Below, in pieces: positions 52,657 to 64,000 of a DNA stretch of 64,000 nucleotides; position 1 is the stretch's first letter, and each line of letters begins with the position of its first letter. The position numbers and the translations under genes are program-made. Under the pieces are notes generated by a model, which was given only the letters and a program-made list of their open reading frames with translations, was not told where the DNA came from and searched no databases. Origin of the DNA: Rostratula benghalensis (taxonomy: Eukaryota > Chordata > Aves > Charadriiformes > Rostratulidae); NCBI GenBank assembly GCA_013399305.1, contig VXAI01000025.1, positions 6,406,143 through 6,470,142 of the forward strand. Direction: 5' to 3'.

Positions 52657-53732
52657 AAACACTGAAAAAGATAAATTAGCCCAGTCTTACTGTTTTCCTC
52701 ACATAGAAATTTCCACGTTGGATCAAGATTTTACTACTTTTGCTCTTTCTGAAATGCACCTTACTTCTTGAATATGCTTTTGAAATCAGTGGCATTCATC
52801 ACAGATCAGAATATACCAAGTCTATGTAAAGAGATTTAGGAAATTAAACATGTCTTGTAAAATTGCCCTTCCACGTGGATTTTCCATAGAACAGTAGGTT
52901 ATGTCTGTTTAAGTTAATTGACTTTTGCAGGTCCAAATAGCAGTGGCAGAGATGATAAAAATCTTTAATTCTTACCTCAAGAACCCTGTCTTGTTCCTGT
53001 GGCTACTTGTTCCTGTAGCAAGACTATAAACCAAATTCAAGCTGTTACTAGGAGTGGTTTCAATAGAATTTACATTAGTAAATAATGCTGCAAAATAATA
53101 CAAACTGAACAAGGGAGACTTCCCTTGCCTTGTATGATATTTGGATTATATTCTAAACATACATTCCCTTGCTGAGAAGGATGAACCCATAGATAATTAG
53201 TGTTAAGAGATATGAATGTGGTCTTGAGTTTCATGACTCAGAAAAATAACTTTTGATTAGAAAATTGTTTAAGTTCTTTCAAGTGCGCTGAAAAGGAAAA
53301 GTTATCACAATCATTAAGTGATTTATTATTTTACTGTCCAATCACTTGAGACTATTTGTCTAGACTTTAGCTTTGCTTAAGCTTAGTTTGCCAAATGCAT
53401 ATGCCTTAAATATTTATGTTGTTCTATGTAAATAGTATCCATAATTTTTTGTAAATAATTACTCTTCATTTATCAGTTGATAATACTTGATGTGCTGGTT
53501 AATAAGAGATAACAGAATCCAATTGTAATTAAATAACACTTTTGAAGTGAGAGCACTAAACAATCAAAGGGTCAACTACCAAGTGTTAACAAGGAGTACA
53601 TTAGACATAGTTATTACAGTAGTAATTATCATTCATCAATAGATTTATAATGTTAAAAGCATATTCACCAAAGGCATCCCTTGCTGAAACATCACAGAAT
53701 TTATGCAGACAGTAAATATCTGTTGTACTTTC

Positions 53733-53750
53733 TTTTTTTTTAAAAAAAAA
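53733..53750. repeat. T9A9 perfect palindrome
   Basis: Nine T followed by nine A form an 18-bp perfect palindrome. Such rigid dA/dT tracts disfavour nucleosomes. Confidence 0.85.
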
Positions 53751-56700
53751 CAACTTGATTTTCTGTTCTATATACTAAAGTTGTGTGAAATGTTACCACT
53801 GATGTATTTTGTTGCCAGATGCAAAGTGCTGTGTAACGTGGGGTTTGTATATTTGTACAAAACCTGTAATTATGAGGGGCAGTGCCATGAAATATTAAGA
53901 GACTTGCCATCTGTTTGTGCAAAGATGTTAGGTGTGGCTGTAGTCAAGGCTGATTACTCTGGAGTGGGAGTGAAGTTTTTATATTTACATTCCATATGGT
54001 CCAAGGAAAATTAGTCTTTTCAGATTGCATACACAAGGTGAAATCCTGGCTTTACTGCAGTCCAAGCCAGATTTGTTACTGCTTTCAGTGAGTACAACTG
54101 TCAGTTTGTCGTCTCAGCTAATTGTTTTCCATAATTTTGCAAAGACTTATGGTATTTGCATTTTAGCTGTCATTATCACTTTTAATAAGTTCTCTGCATT
54201 TGCAAAATTCAGCAAAGTAATTGAGCAGAAATTCACAAGGATTGACAGTGGAAAAAAAGAGCAGAGTTGTCTAGAGCAAAGACTGCTGAAATCGTCATAG
54301 TCATTGGCTAGAGTAGCCAGAAAGTGTTGAAAAAAAAATGTGGGGGCTTTGTGGTTTTCTTAAATTGTAATATGAATGAAAACATTTTTGTTAATGAAAA
54401 GGAAGATGATCTCATTTTGTGTATCCATGTTTTAACACCTCTCTGCCTTAACCTTTCCTCTCTGGAAGGGAAAGAACAGGAAGAGTGAGAACATCAGCAG
54501 AATGATCATAAATCTTAGAAAAGGAACTGAAAGGGGGCTTGTACATGATGATCTATGTTATTACAATTCATTGTATAAAATAACCCAGGTCCATCTGATC
54601 TGACTTCTGTAAACTCAAATCCCTGTTGACAAACTCATCCAGACTCTCATTGCTCTGATTGGCTATTTCCCTGTGTGTGCATCCTAAATGTCCTTGTGTT
54701 TAATTATTTGTTCTTGTGCTGCTATCATTCTATGGCTTTAATGATTGTTTTGCTTTCCTGATGTCTGGTCACTGGGTGGTTTACAGTTGATATCACAGAA
54801 ATTTACTAGGTGAAGTAATTGTTAGATTTTGAGCATTGTGCTGGCTTTGACTTTCTGAAGCCATGGTAGACTGGTGATGCTTCCACATTCTTTTCAACTC
54901 TCAGTAATTCCATTACCTATAAAGCTGTTTCTCTTATGATGTGGATGGTTCACTTTTGGCTAACTTTAGTGCTTCCTTTATAGATGATGAAATACCCAAG
55001 TAAGGATCTGTCAAGATCTAGGAAAACCTACCCATGAGTTTTACAAAGCACTTAGTTGAGGGTTTTAAGACTTCAGCATTCATTCTCCCTGCCTTAGACT
55101 GTGGCACGGTGTCCAGGCAGTATAGCATAGATTTTTTCTGAGACACTACTGCAAAATCAGTCACAAGATTGTATTATAATTTGAAATCATGGCACTGTGA
55201 TGTCTTCTTTGCAGCCATAAGGGTATCTTTAAATTTGGATTTTTGAGATTATTAGGGCATGGCCCGTCAGTAACCATCTAGTTTAGTTTATATACTGCTT
55301 GTCCCAGTAAGGATTCTGCTGTTACCATAATAGAAATAATAAGCAGCAATAAGGTGAAATAGTGTGAAAATAGGGAGCATGGACTTAAGTCAGCAGTCTT
55401 TAGAAATGTTGTCTTTCATATTTTTAAATTCTGTGCTGACAGTTTACTGAAGGAATGAGGGCAATTTACATCTTAAAGCTTAGTTTACAAAATTGGCTTG
55501 GCTCATTAGAAAACCACGGTTGGGTTTCTACAAATTTGTCCCTTCTCCCTGCTTATCCCACCCTTTGGTCTATTCATGTTAATCTCTTCAAATATGCATA
55601 CGTTCCCATACTCTGATGAAAGAGAAAACTGCTTTTAAAATCTTCAGTGCATAGCTATCTTGAAGCAGCCTTATCCTGCAACCCGTGGAAGAGATTTTGC
55701 TAGTTTTTAGACTTATTTGTCAATGTCCATTACCAAGCAACCTACAGGATTGCAAATGCAGATATATCAAATTTACACCCGCTTCATTTTCAAACAGCAT
55801 AATTGAGAATGCCATTTAATCTAGGTATACACCATGCTGACTTTTACATCTTCCTGAAGCTTCCATTCCCCTGAAAGATTTACATGGTTGTATTGCCTAC
55901 TTTTCCTCTCTTTCTTTCTTTTTTATTGTCAGCTAATGGCTATTCAGAATGCACATTTTACATGAAAAATTGTTCAGTTATTATTTTTTTCTCCTGGACA
56001 ATTTGAAAAACAGGAAAGCAAAATGAACATTAAAAGCTTGGATTTTGACTTACACACAGATAAAGCTCAATATTCAGATTCTTCTGTGGGCTGCTTTCAT
56101 TCCGGCTCGTATAGGGAGACATAAATTAAGCCCTCCCTACATAACAGCCTATTTTCAGTTGAGTTTCATCTCCATGAAGGACAAACAACTTTATGTATGA
56201 GGCTTCCTGCATACCTCCTGACATTTTATACCACAAGCTTGTCTTTTAATATGGCTAAGCAAGGTCAGCAGTAGGCATCATCCAGACTGAATCTGAGTAC
56301 AAAGGTACATCTGCTGATAAGTTGCATGAGATTTTGAAACTCACAGTTTGCAGAGTAGCCAAGCAGGTAAGACTGTGAAGCTGATCTGAAGGTGCCTCTT
56401 AATTAGCTTTTAGTTTAGATTGGGAAGGAGATTTTGAAATGAATCCTCTGGTTGTCAAATGATTCCATAAAATGCAATACAATTTCTTTAGGTCTGCAAA
56501 CCTGTGTGTAAAGTTTTTCTACAATTATGAGAGAACTGCTAGGATGATGACCACTCATGCTATAATTCAGCTTTTTCTTAAGGTATTAAATAGGACATTT
56601 CAGAAGCAGCTTGTTTTCAAGAGATTCTGCTTCTGGTTCATATTTTATCCAAAGCAGAAATTAAGCACTGAATGTATTACTCTGTGTGTGTGTGTAAATT

Positions 56701-59700
56701 TTATTCTTCTCACTAATAAGAAGTGCAGAGAGTTGTTTGGGCATATGGATTATCTGTCAAATATACAAGACAAGTGATCATCAGAAAATAGGCCACAACA
56801 TAGTATAAGAATGAACGAACAGCAAAATAGGTTTTTTTGTTACTCATAGAAACACTGCAATGGATGACAGTGATTTCACTGAAACTCCAGGTGACCTCCT
56901 TTCCTTCTACTTGTCAATTTTTCATTTCTTTGTTACAGACGTTGATTTAGAGTAACCCAGGTGAAGATACTGGATGGAAGTTAGTGACCAAGCAGTTGCA
57001 AAGTAAAGTTTTAAGAATGTTTAGTTAGTTTCTCCACTTGCTATTGAAAACAGTGAATAAACGGGGATTCTCCAGATATCAATAACTCAGCAACAGAGGT
57101 GTTGCTGACTACAGTGCAGTTTGTCAATCTTGTGATAACAGTAGCAAAGTGTAATACGTGACCCAGGTCGTCTCTAATCTTTGCTGCTGTATTATAAACT
57201 GGTAGGAGCCCACACTGCAATGGAATGGAAAACTTGTTCTCTCTGTACAGAGTTCTTCAACACTAACAAGTCTTCAGAATCATTTTAGATTCAGATCCTC
57301 AAATGAAATGCACATGTTCAGGAAAAAATCAATGCATGAGGTCATTGATTTCTAGGAATCACAAGCAGTAAGACAAGAAAATGTTATTAATAATTTTACA
57401 TTTTGTGATTTCCCTGATTTGTAACATCTGTAAACAGGGTCCGTATCTTTTCTTGAAGGATTGTTCCTTGTGTACACTAACATATGTGATCTTAATTAAA
57501 AATCATACCTTTTGAAAAGTTAAAATGTTAAAAATTCAGCAACTGAGTTACTTTTATTAATTGTGAGTGAACAAGTAGGCATTGTTTTTTATAATAAATT
57601 CTTACTCTTAAAGATAGTATTGTAGTAGCTGAGCTGCCAATACTGGGTATGGGTATGTGTATGGGCTGTATTAAGCTCGAAGTGGTTCTGTATGAAGATC
57701 AATTGTTTAAGTAGCATGCATTTCAACGGCACTTTAAATTTTACTCACATGATTGACACTGATGATTCTGAAGGAGACACTATAGTCTGTCAAGTGGGTA
57801 ATTTGTTTTTTTTTAAAAAAATTGCTTGAATACCTGTTTATGCTTTAGACTGTAACAGCAGGGGAGATGTTGTGACGATATAGCCAATAAATAAGATGGT
57901 TAACTTTTTTTTAAGTATCTAAAACACATGCTAACAAAATCTGGCATGATGGCTGTAAGGAAATAGATATTCATTTACCTGTAAAATTCTGTAAAGAGGA
58001 AGCTATGTTTTTGGTCTGGCTGCCTCTAGTTTTTAATCGTCAAAATCATTAGTAGCTTGAATATTCCAGTGGGATAATCTTCATCAAACAGGGCATAATA
58101 CTATGATTAGTATCATTGCTTGTCTCTTCTAGAATGTATTTATGTAAGATATTTGTTTACTTTAATGAACAGTTATTTCATACCGAATTGTTGGCCTGAT
58201 CTGAATGCATGTGGAACTTGGGGCAGTTTAAGCAAGGTAGCACTTGTCAATGTGGTTGGTAACAGCTTGGTCTTATATCTGTTACTGAGCTGGATTAATC
58301 TAAGTGACAGATAGCCATCATTTGTGGGGAATAAGTCCCATGTGGATTGATATGAGGAATTAGTATAGTGTCCTCTATGTTTAGGTCCCATTCCTAATCC
58401 CCAGCAGTTTTCCATAGTAGAAAACACAAGAACTGAGAGATGGTTTCCCTTAGCAGTTGGTCCTCTACCCCAGTCCAGAAGGCTGAATACAGCCACCCAA
58501 CCCCAGCAGTCACCAGACTTTCCTTTTTCCTGAAGGCCCTCTGTGAGTGTCTTGTGCACTCACTGATTCTAATCCTCGTATGCCAGGTTGTTCTGTGTGG
58601 TTAACTTTGCAAGGTGTCTACGCAGTAAATTCTCTGTTGCTGATCAGGGCCTTATACCCTGTAGAGTTGGTGGGATTTTGTGTTGCTGTTATATGTTTCC
58701 AGTACAAGTCTGCTGCCAGCATGAAGTAAAAGGCAGTGGAGTCTGTAAGAGGTTGTAGGGTAATGCAGAAATATTGGCCTGGCCTGCTTTCTCAGTGTGG
58801 CCTCCCTGGGTTCACAACATAAATAAGGGTGTACTCTTACCTAACCTTCCAGAAGGTTTCTTCATTCTTTGGATGCAAAAGGAGAAGTAGAAGAAGGAGG
58901 GTGAAGGAGGACTTCAGGTTTTACCTTCTATTTGAACTTCTCTGCTTTTCAGGACAGACCATAGGATTTCTGTTCCATCTCAACTTGTGCCAACCTTTGT
59001 GAGAACTGTGCATGTTCATCAGTAAATGCTTGTGCAGGAAACTGAGTTTCACCCCTGTATTAGGAAGTGCAGATGATCACACACTAAGGGCACAACTGGT
59101 TCTTTACACAGTTCTTTCTCTTCCCCTTGCTGCTAACATGTCCCATTATTTAATTAATGAAATAAAGGAGGAGAACTTACACATGGCCCTTAATAGTATT
59201 TTGGATTAAGAAATTTATATACCTCTCTCTTAGACATAAACTGTGGGCTTTCCTCAACCTGTGATGCATTAGAAAACCAGATTTAAGAAGATGACAACTT
59301 CAAGCATCTGATAATGGTTGAAGTTTTTAAATTCCTAAATAGTAAGGTTTTGTTTAATATTCTTAGTGAATTAAATCTCCTTGAATTCCAGAAACCTTTA
59401 ATCTGTATATGTAGTAATAAGAAACACTGCTGTTGAAGTGCTGAATGCTTTATTCACACATTTTTAAGTTTCAGCGATCTGTGTTGAGAATACCAGAATG
59501 TCCTTTGTAGAAGATTATTTAGATCATAGTCTTTAATGACTGGTGAAATACTGTTTGTCTTCATAAGAAGAAAACAACGGAGCTTTAAAGAAAAGTAAAG
59601 AAAATCACTGAAAAGAAGTCTCCTTCTACTCCAGCCTCATCTGTTGCAAGAAAATGCATATTAATTAAAAATTTAGACACTTCATTTCTGTTGCAAGGCT

Positions 59701-60829
59701 CCTTGCAAAAGACAAATTATTTTATACATCTAGTATGTGTTAAAACTGACAGATGAGATTAATATGCTTCTTAAATTACCATTACCAAGGGTCAATTAAT
59801 AAGTGAACTAACCTTGTGAAAGTCATTCTGAAAGACTAGTTACGGATCTGTAATGGTCCCTGTCAAATTACGTAGAATTGAGAAAATGAGAAAGCTGTCA
59901 AATAAATACGATACCTACTAATTGCATTCTGCATAAGGTAAATGAGCTTTTGTGGTTGTTGGTGCAAGGAACAAGAAATAAGTCTAAGAAATGTTACTGA
60001 TAACTATAGACAGATTTGGAGTAAAGTTTACTTGAGGGAATGTGTATGCACAGAAACCTGCCTTGGGAAGAGAAAAGTGAATTTTCTTGGAAATCACAGT
60101 ATAAGAGATGTGAAGGTTGAATTAGAGAAATATTTCTTAGGTTGCAGTATCAGTTATCACTTTGGTAAACGGAGAATTCTTCCCCTATCTTTTCATTCTT
60201 TGATTAGGATACACTTTTTTAGTTGTCCTCTTGGTCTTTCGATGTTAACTACTTTAGACAAATAAAGGATTCCTTATGACAAGAAAGGGAACAGCCATGT
60301 CTGCTGTGTTACTTGACAAAAAAAGAACACCAAGAGTAGGTTCCTCTCTGTGGGAAGGACTTTAAAAACCACATAGCTCCAGAACTGCAAAGGTCACCTT
60401 ATTAACTAATCTTATGTCTTGTGACCAGGCTACAGCAGATAGAAAAGCAAGATCACAGAAAAACAGTTTGCATTCTCCCAGAAAATACTGAAGACTTAAG
60501 ACACTTCCAGCAATAAAATCATCAATAAAACTTTTTTTTTTTTGGTAAAAATTGGGTCTTTGTGGCTGCTAGTAACTTGAAATAGGTTTTTGGTGCTATA
60601 GATTTCAATATGATCCCATTTCTAGGTTACTGGGTTGTGTCTGTTAAATTATCTAAGTATGCCTATTACTAAATATTATTATATGAATATTAAATACTAT
60701 AAAAGAGCCTAAACTATGCATGTGATGTGAATCTTGAAAAATAGCATGTGAAACACTTCTACACTCAACACCATGTTTTCTGTGATGGCAATCGTGGCTG
60801 TTCATGAATCTGTTTTTTCATATGTGTTT

Positions 60830-60877
60830 AAGAAATTTAGTATTGATGTGATTAAGAAATTTAGTATTGATGTGATT
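60830..60877. repeat. Perfect tandem duplication, 24-bp unit x2
   Basis: The unit beginning aagaaatttagtattgatgt occurs at 60830-60853 and again, without a single difference, at 60854-60877. Perfect identity suggests a recent event or a possible assembly effect. Confidence 0.92.
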
Positions 60878-63800
60878 ATTTATAGGTTAAAATTGTAATT
60901 GTGCATTGGTTAGGATAATCATACTACCATATGCATCCACGAAGCTTTGAGCTGGAAATGACTTATTTCAACCCTAGAGATGTTTATAAGGGAGGTCAAG
61001 TCAGAGTGTACCAGCAATTCCATGTGTGATCAGTCAGCACAGCTATTCAATGCCATATTCAAAGTCTAAAGGCTGAAATGTGTTCAATTACAGCGTTTGA
61101 TGGATAATTTTAAATTATAAATGTGGTTCTGAAAATGAACCTGTTCAGACAAAAGGCAAAAAGGTTAAAAAAAAAAGGTTTCTACACATTTATTTAGTTC
61201 TGTTCTTTATGGTCTTCTGATAGGTAAAGCACAACATAAAGCGGGAAAATAATTTCACTTTCTTGTCTATTGTTTCATTAGTAATAGAATATTTTTCTAA
61301 CATTGAAAATCCCATCTAGATGAAGATATTTTTGGTGAGCAACTTCATTTTAGTTAAAGTCTTGCTTGATATAATTTACCTGCTGTCAAACCAAGTTGAA
61401 ATGACATCGTTTGGTACTAGCATATTCCAGAATGTGTCAGGATTTGATGAGCTATGAATATTATGTTTAGTAGAATGCATTTTTATAAGTTTTTTCCAAT
61501 ATTCTAGTGAACAGATAGTGCATTTGTCTCTAAATGTCCCTTTTTATCTGTAGGAAAATGTTGCTGTGGTACAATTTTTATTCCTTGCTGAAGAGGCAAT
61601 CCACAGACACGCTTATTTTTTTTGGCATTTTAGTGAGAAAAATGAAGGTCTGGTTACTTGTCAGGCATGTTTTCTGTGGTTAAAACTTTTACCTTCTTTG
61701 AATTATTTAATATGAAGCTCATTTGTCTTGGCTTCTGATAAAGACTAGTGGTGTCTGTAGTGAAATTAGGGCAGGTCACTAAGCTTGGTCCTCTCCTTTC
61801 TCCCTCTCAGCTGTCTCCATTTAATCGCATGTATAAGCTATTTGTAGGAGAACATACAGTGCCATCTACTGAAGAGTTATGTGATCCTGCAACCCTGCTT
61901 TTCAAAGGTGACACCCAGCCATATTTGTAAAGCTTTTAATGTATAGATTAATTAACAGCCTACTAGAGTATGAATACGAATACAAAAAGAAACGTAGAAG
62001 TATATTTCTTCTTGTTTTCATTTCATTCTTCGACATAAAAGGAAACAAAGAAAACTTTCCTTGGCCTACTTTACAATTGAAAAAGTATTTGGAAATCTTT
62101 CTCCTTTCCTAAGTAGAACTAATATTTTAAGTTGATTTTTTATTTTTTTTTTTCCTTTCCCAGCCGATTCTGCATTCCTTATGAAGGTGTTTCTCCTGAA
62201 TGGTAAACTTAGCTTTATGGTACCAGTTCATGCAGTGTTGTGGGGTTTTTTATTTATTTATATCTTCAGCATCTGTGTTCACTGAACAATTTTTATGTGG
62301 CAAATGACCATATTACAGTGATCTATTGTTTGCTAATTTTGTATTTCTTAAGATACTGTATTACTTACAGACATGGTTGCTATATGGTTTTAGGTGGTTT
62401 TCATTATTCAGGTGCCATAGAATTTACTTGATGTTACAGTAATAAACTTTCAGTTCTGCAAGAAACCTCAGTTATAAACAAAGTAGTTCAACTCTCTTTG
62501 ATAGGCTCTATATGGTTGATGGATTGCTACTGATTTGAGCCTAAAAATCAAACTCTTGGCATTGATTGGACTGAGTTTCTGTGTGTGTGTTACATTGAGC
62601 TAGCAAGTTACTTAATAGTGATGGATTTATAAAGAGGTTACTCCAAATAACAGAAATTATCTTATATTTGAACCAGCAATATATCAATGAAAAGTGACCT
62701 TGCCAAGTAGGAGGAGGAAGATGCTTTTTGGTGATGTAGCAGATTGGAGTGAAGAAGAACTATTATGCAATTTGCAACTATTTGTTATTTTATTGACTGT
62801 TAAAGTCTAATCATTATGTGTACTGTGTATATCAACTTAAACTAGAAGGCGACAGGAACAATGGAGTGGAGACAGAATTAGACTTAGTCACAGATGACAG
62901 CAGAATTTGGTGAAGAATATTATTAGGTGCAGTCCTATTTTTAACTTTTTAGACAGGAACTTGTGCAATAAGATTTTATTTATATTTACCAGGGCTACTA
63001 GCAATTATATTGTTAACAGTGGTGACACTTCAAGGTATGATTAAATATATTTCTTGAAAACCATACTGTATTGTTAAAATACCTCCCCCCCCAAAAAAAA
63101 AAGTTCAGATTTTAACACACAGATGCCTATCATTTTTGTGATGTTAAGTCTCTTAATTGACATAGCTAGGCTCAAGGGGAGCATAATGGAGGATAACTTT
63201 CTATTGCATTGTGAGTGCGATGCCACTTTGAGATTAAATACATGAAGGTTGAACGGTCTGTGCAAGAAGTGGCTGTGATGCTTTGGAGCATAAACTTCAG
63301 AGGGTCTGTTCAAGGGCCTCCATTTCTAGGTCATTTGAGGTCTGGAAAAAAAAAAGCTATGCCTTGTAGATTTTAACAGATCAAAATGAAATATTTCTCC
63401 TGCGCTGTGTATTTGTTTCTACTGTATGTTTAATTTTCCCCTCTTGTCATGGTAGACCTGTTGCTTGAAATTACAGTTGTCTTTATTTAATTTTTATTAG
63501 CTTGTAATAGGGCACACTTTTATTTCTGTTATGACTTGATAATTCACTCCTGATGTTCTCTTGGTGATTATCTCTGTGGTTACCAAGCTACTTTTCTTGT
63601 TTCAGTTACAGCTTTGCAATAAGAGAAGCAAATTTTACTGCAACAGCTTGCTGTGATGGGTTCTGGAAGTGTATTCCCATTACATTTGTTTAGTTTGCAG
63701 GTACCTGAAGAACAGCCTTGCTGACTGTTGTAGTTCAGTTTGTCCAGTTTCATCAAGTAGTGAAAAAGTAGAGGCCTGTAATGTAATAATTTTCTTTGCA

Positions 63801-64000
63801 AAAACGGTTTAGTTTTATTTTTGGACTGAAAATAATTGCTGTTAAGACTTGTAAGTTATCAAAGTTTTTGAAAAGGGTAAAAAAAGACAAAAGATGACAG
63901 TTACATTGTAGATCTTGAAATTCAGGAAATTGCTTAGATGAGGTTGTCATAATTTGCAGTTTAGGAGAAGCATGAGGGAAAGACAGAGATGTCTGCTTTA

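Larger units (their letters stand above)
30765..64000 (+). other. CDH13: CDH13 intron after the second exon (partial, over 33 kb)
   Basis: The intron starts with a good donor GTGAGT at 30765 and has no further cadherin exon in the remaining 33 kb. The next exon should encode the end of EC1, with the family D-x-N-D-N linker; I searched for this by eye and did not find it. The intron contains two CR1 fragments and small repeats, listed separately. Confidence 0.9.
49465..64000. other. Intronic sequence with small tandem repeats
   Basis: No gene or interspersed repeat is recognised. It contains two tandem duplications (50661-50742 and 60830-60877), a G12 run at 52645-52656, a T16 run at 52253-52268, a T9A9 palindrome at 53733-53750 and a C8A10 stretch at 63085-63102. 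Open frames such as 53703-54014, 56472-56777 and 58173-58559 show no known domain. Confidence 0.65.

Noticed and set aside
53703..54014. 103-codon open frame with hydrophobic stretches on the + strand
   Set aside because: It begins in a poly-T/poly-A tract, resembles no family and has no exon-like borders.
58173..58559. 128-codon open frame on the - strand
   Set aside because: It has no recognisable family or splice context, and the length is within chance expectation for 64 kb in six frames.
1..64000. Bacterial-type systems, CRISPR arrays, operons, tRNA or rRNA genes
   Set aside because: The window is spliced vertebrate intronic DNA with no regularly spaced repeats, no cloverleaf candidates found by eye and no dense coding.

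Overview
This window is 64 kb of AT-rich vertebrate nuclear DNA from the inside of one very large gene. Two short, cleanly spliced exons on the + strand (124-240 and 30612-30764) encode consecutive pieces of T-cadherin (CDH13, H-cadherin). They cover the end of the propeptide with its furin site, the mature N-terminus, and the first half or so of the first extracellular cadherin repeat. Both exons are phase 0 at both ends, so they join in frame. The organism is almost certainly a bird (a turtle or crocodilian is less likely): the interspersed repeats I can identify are all CR1-type LINEs, including copies with the avian-style 3' end built from repeats of 'attctatgattctatg'. There are no Alu, B1 or L1 elements, and the exon peptides look like avian T-cadherin as I remember it (inference; no search was run).

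Layout: end of the upstream intron (1-123); exon (124-240); a 30.4 kb intron (241-30611); exon (30612-30764); then at least 33 kb of the next intron (30765-64000, which runs off the window). The first intron carries an antisense CR1 with an internal deletion (8703-9570), a 22-base assembly gap (11399-11420), a badly decayed old CR1-like LINE (about 12420-13690) and a sense CR1 with a dead reverse transcriptase motif (27070-28224). The second intron carries two sense CR1 3' fragments (41821-42500 and 49137-49464). The rest is unique-looking intronic sequence with short homopolymers, small microsatellites, a few tandem duplications, and some stretches whose motif density makes them candidates for conserved enhancers.

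There is no second protein-coding gene, tRNA, rRNA or CRISPR array that I can support. The open frames of 60-165 codons scattered through the window are about as long and as many as chance predicts in AT-rich DNA. One antisense open segment flanked by good splice sites (16236-16577) is reported as a weak candidate exon. I found no convincing new biological system. The items most worth checking are the enhancer-like and CTCF-like stretches, the antisense candidate exon, and the deletion junction inside the antisense CR1.
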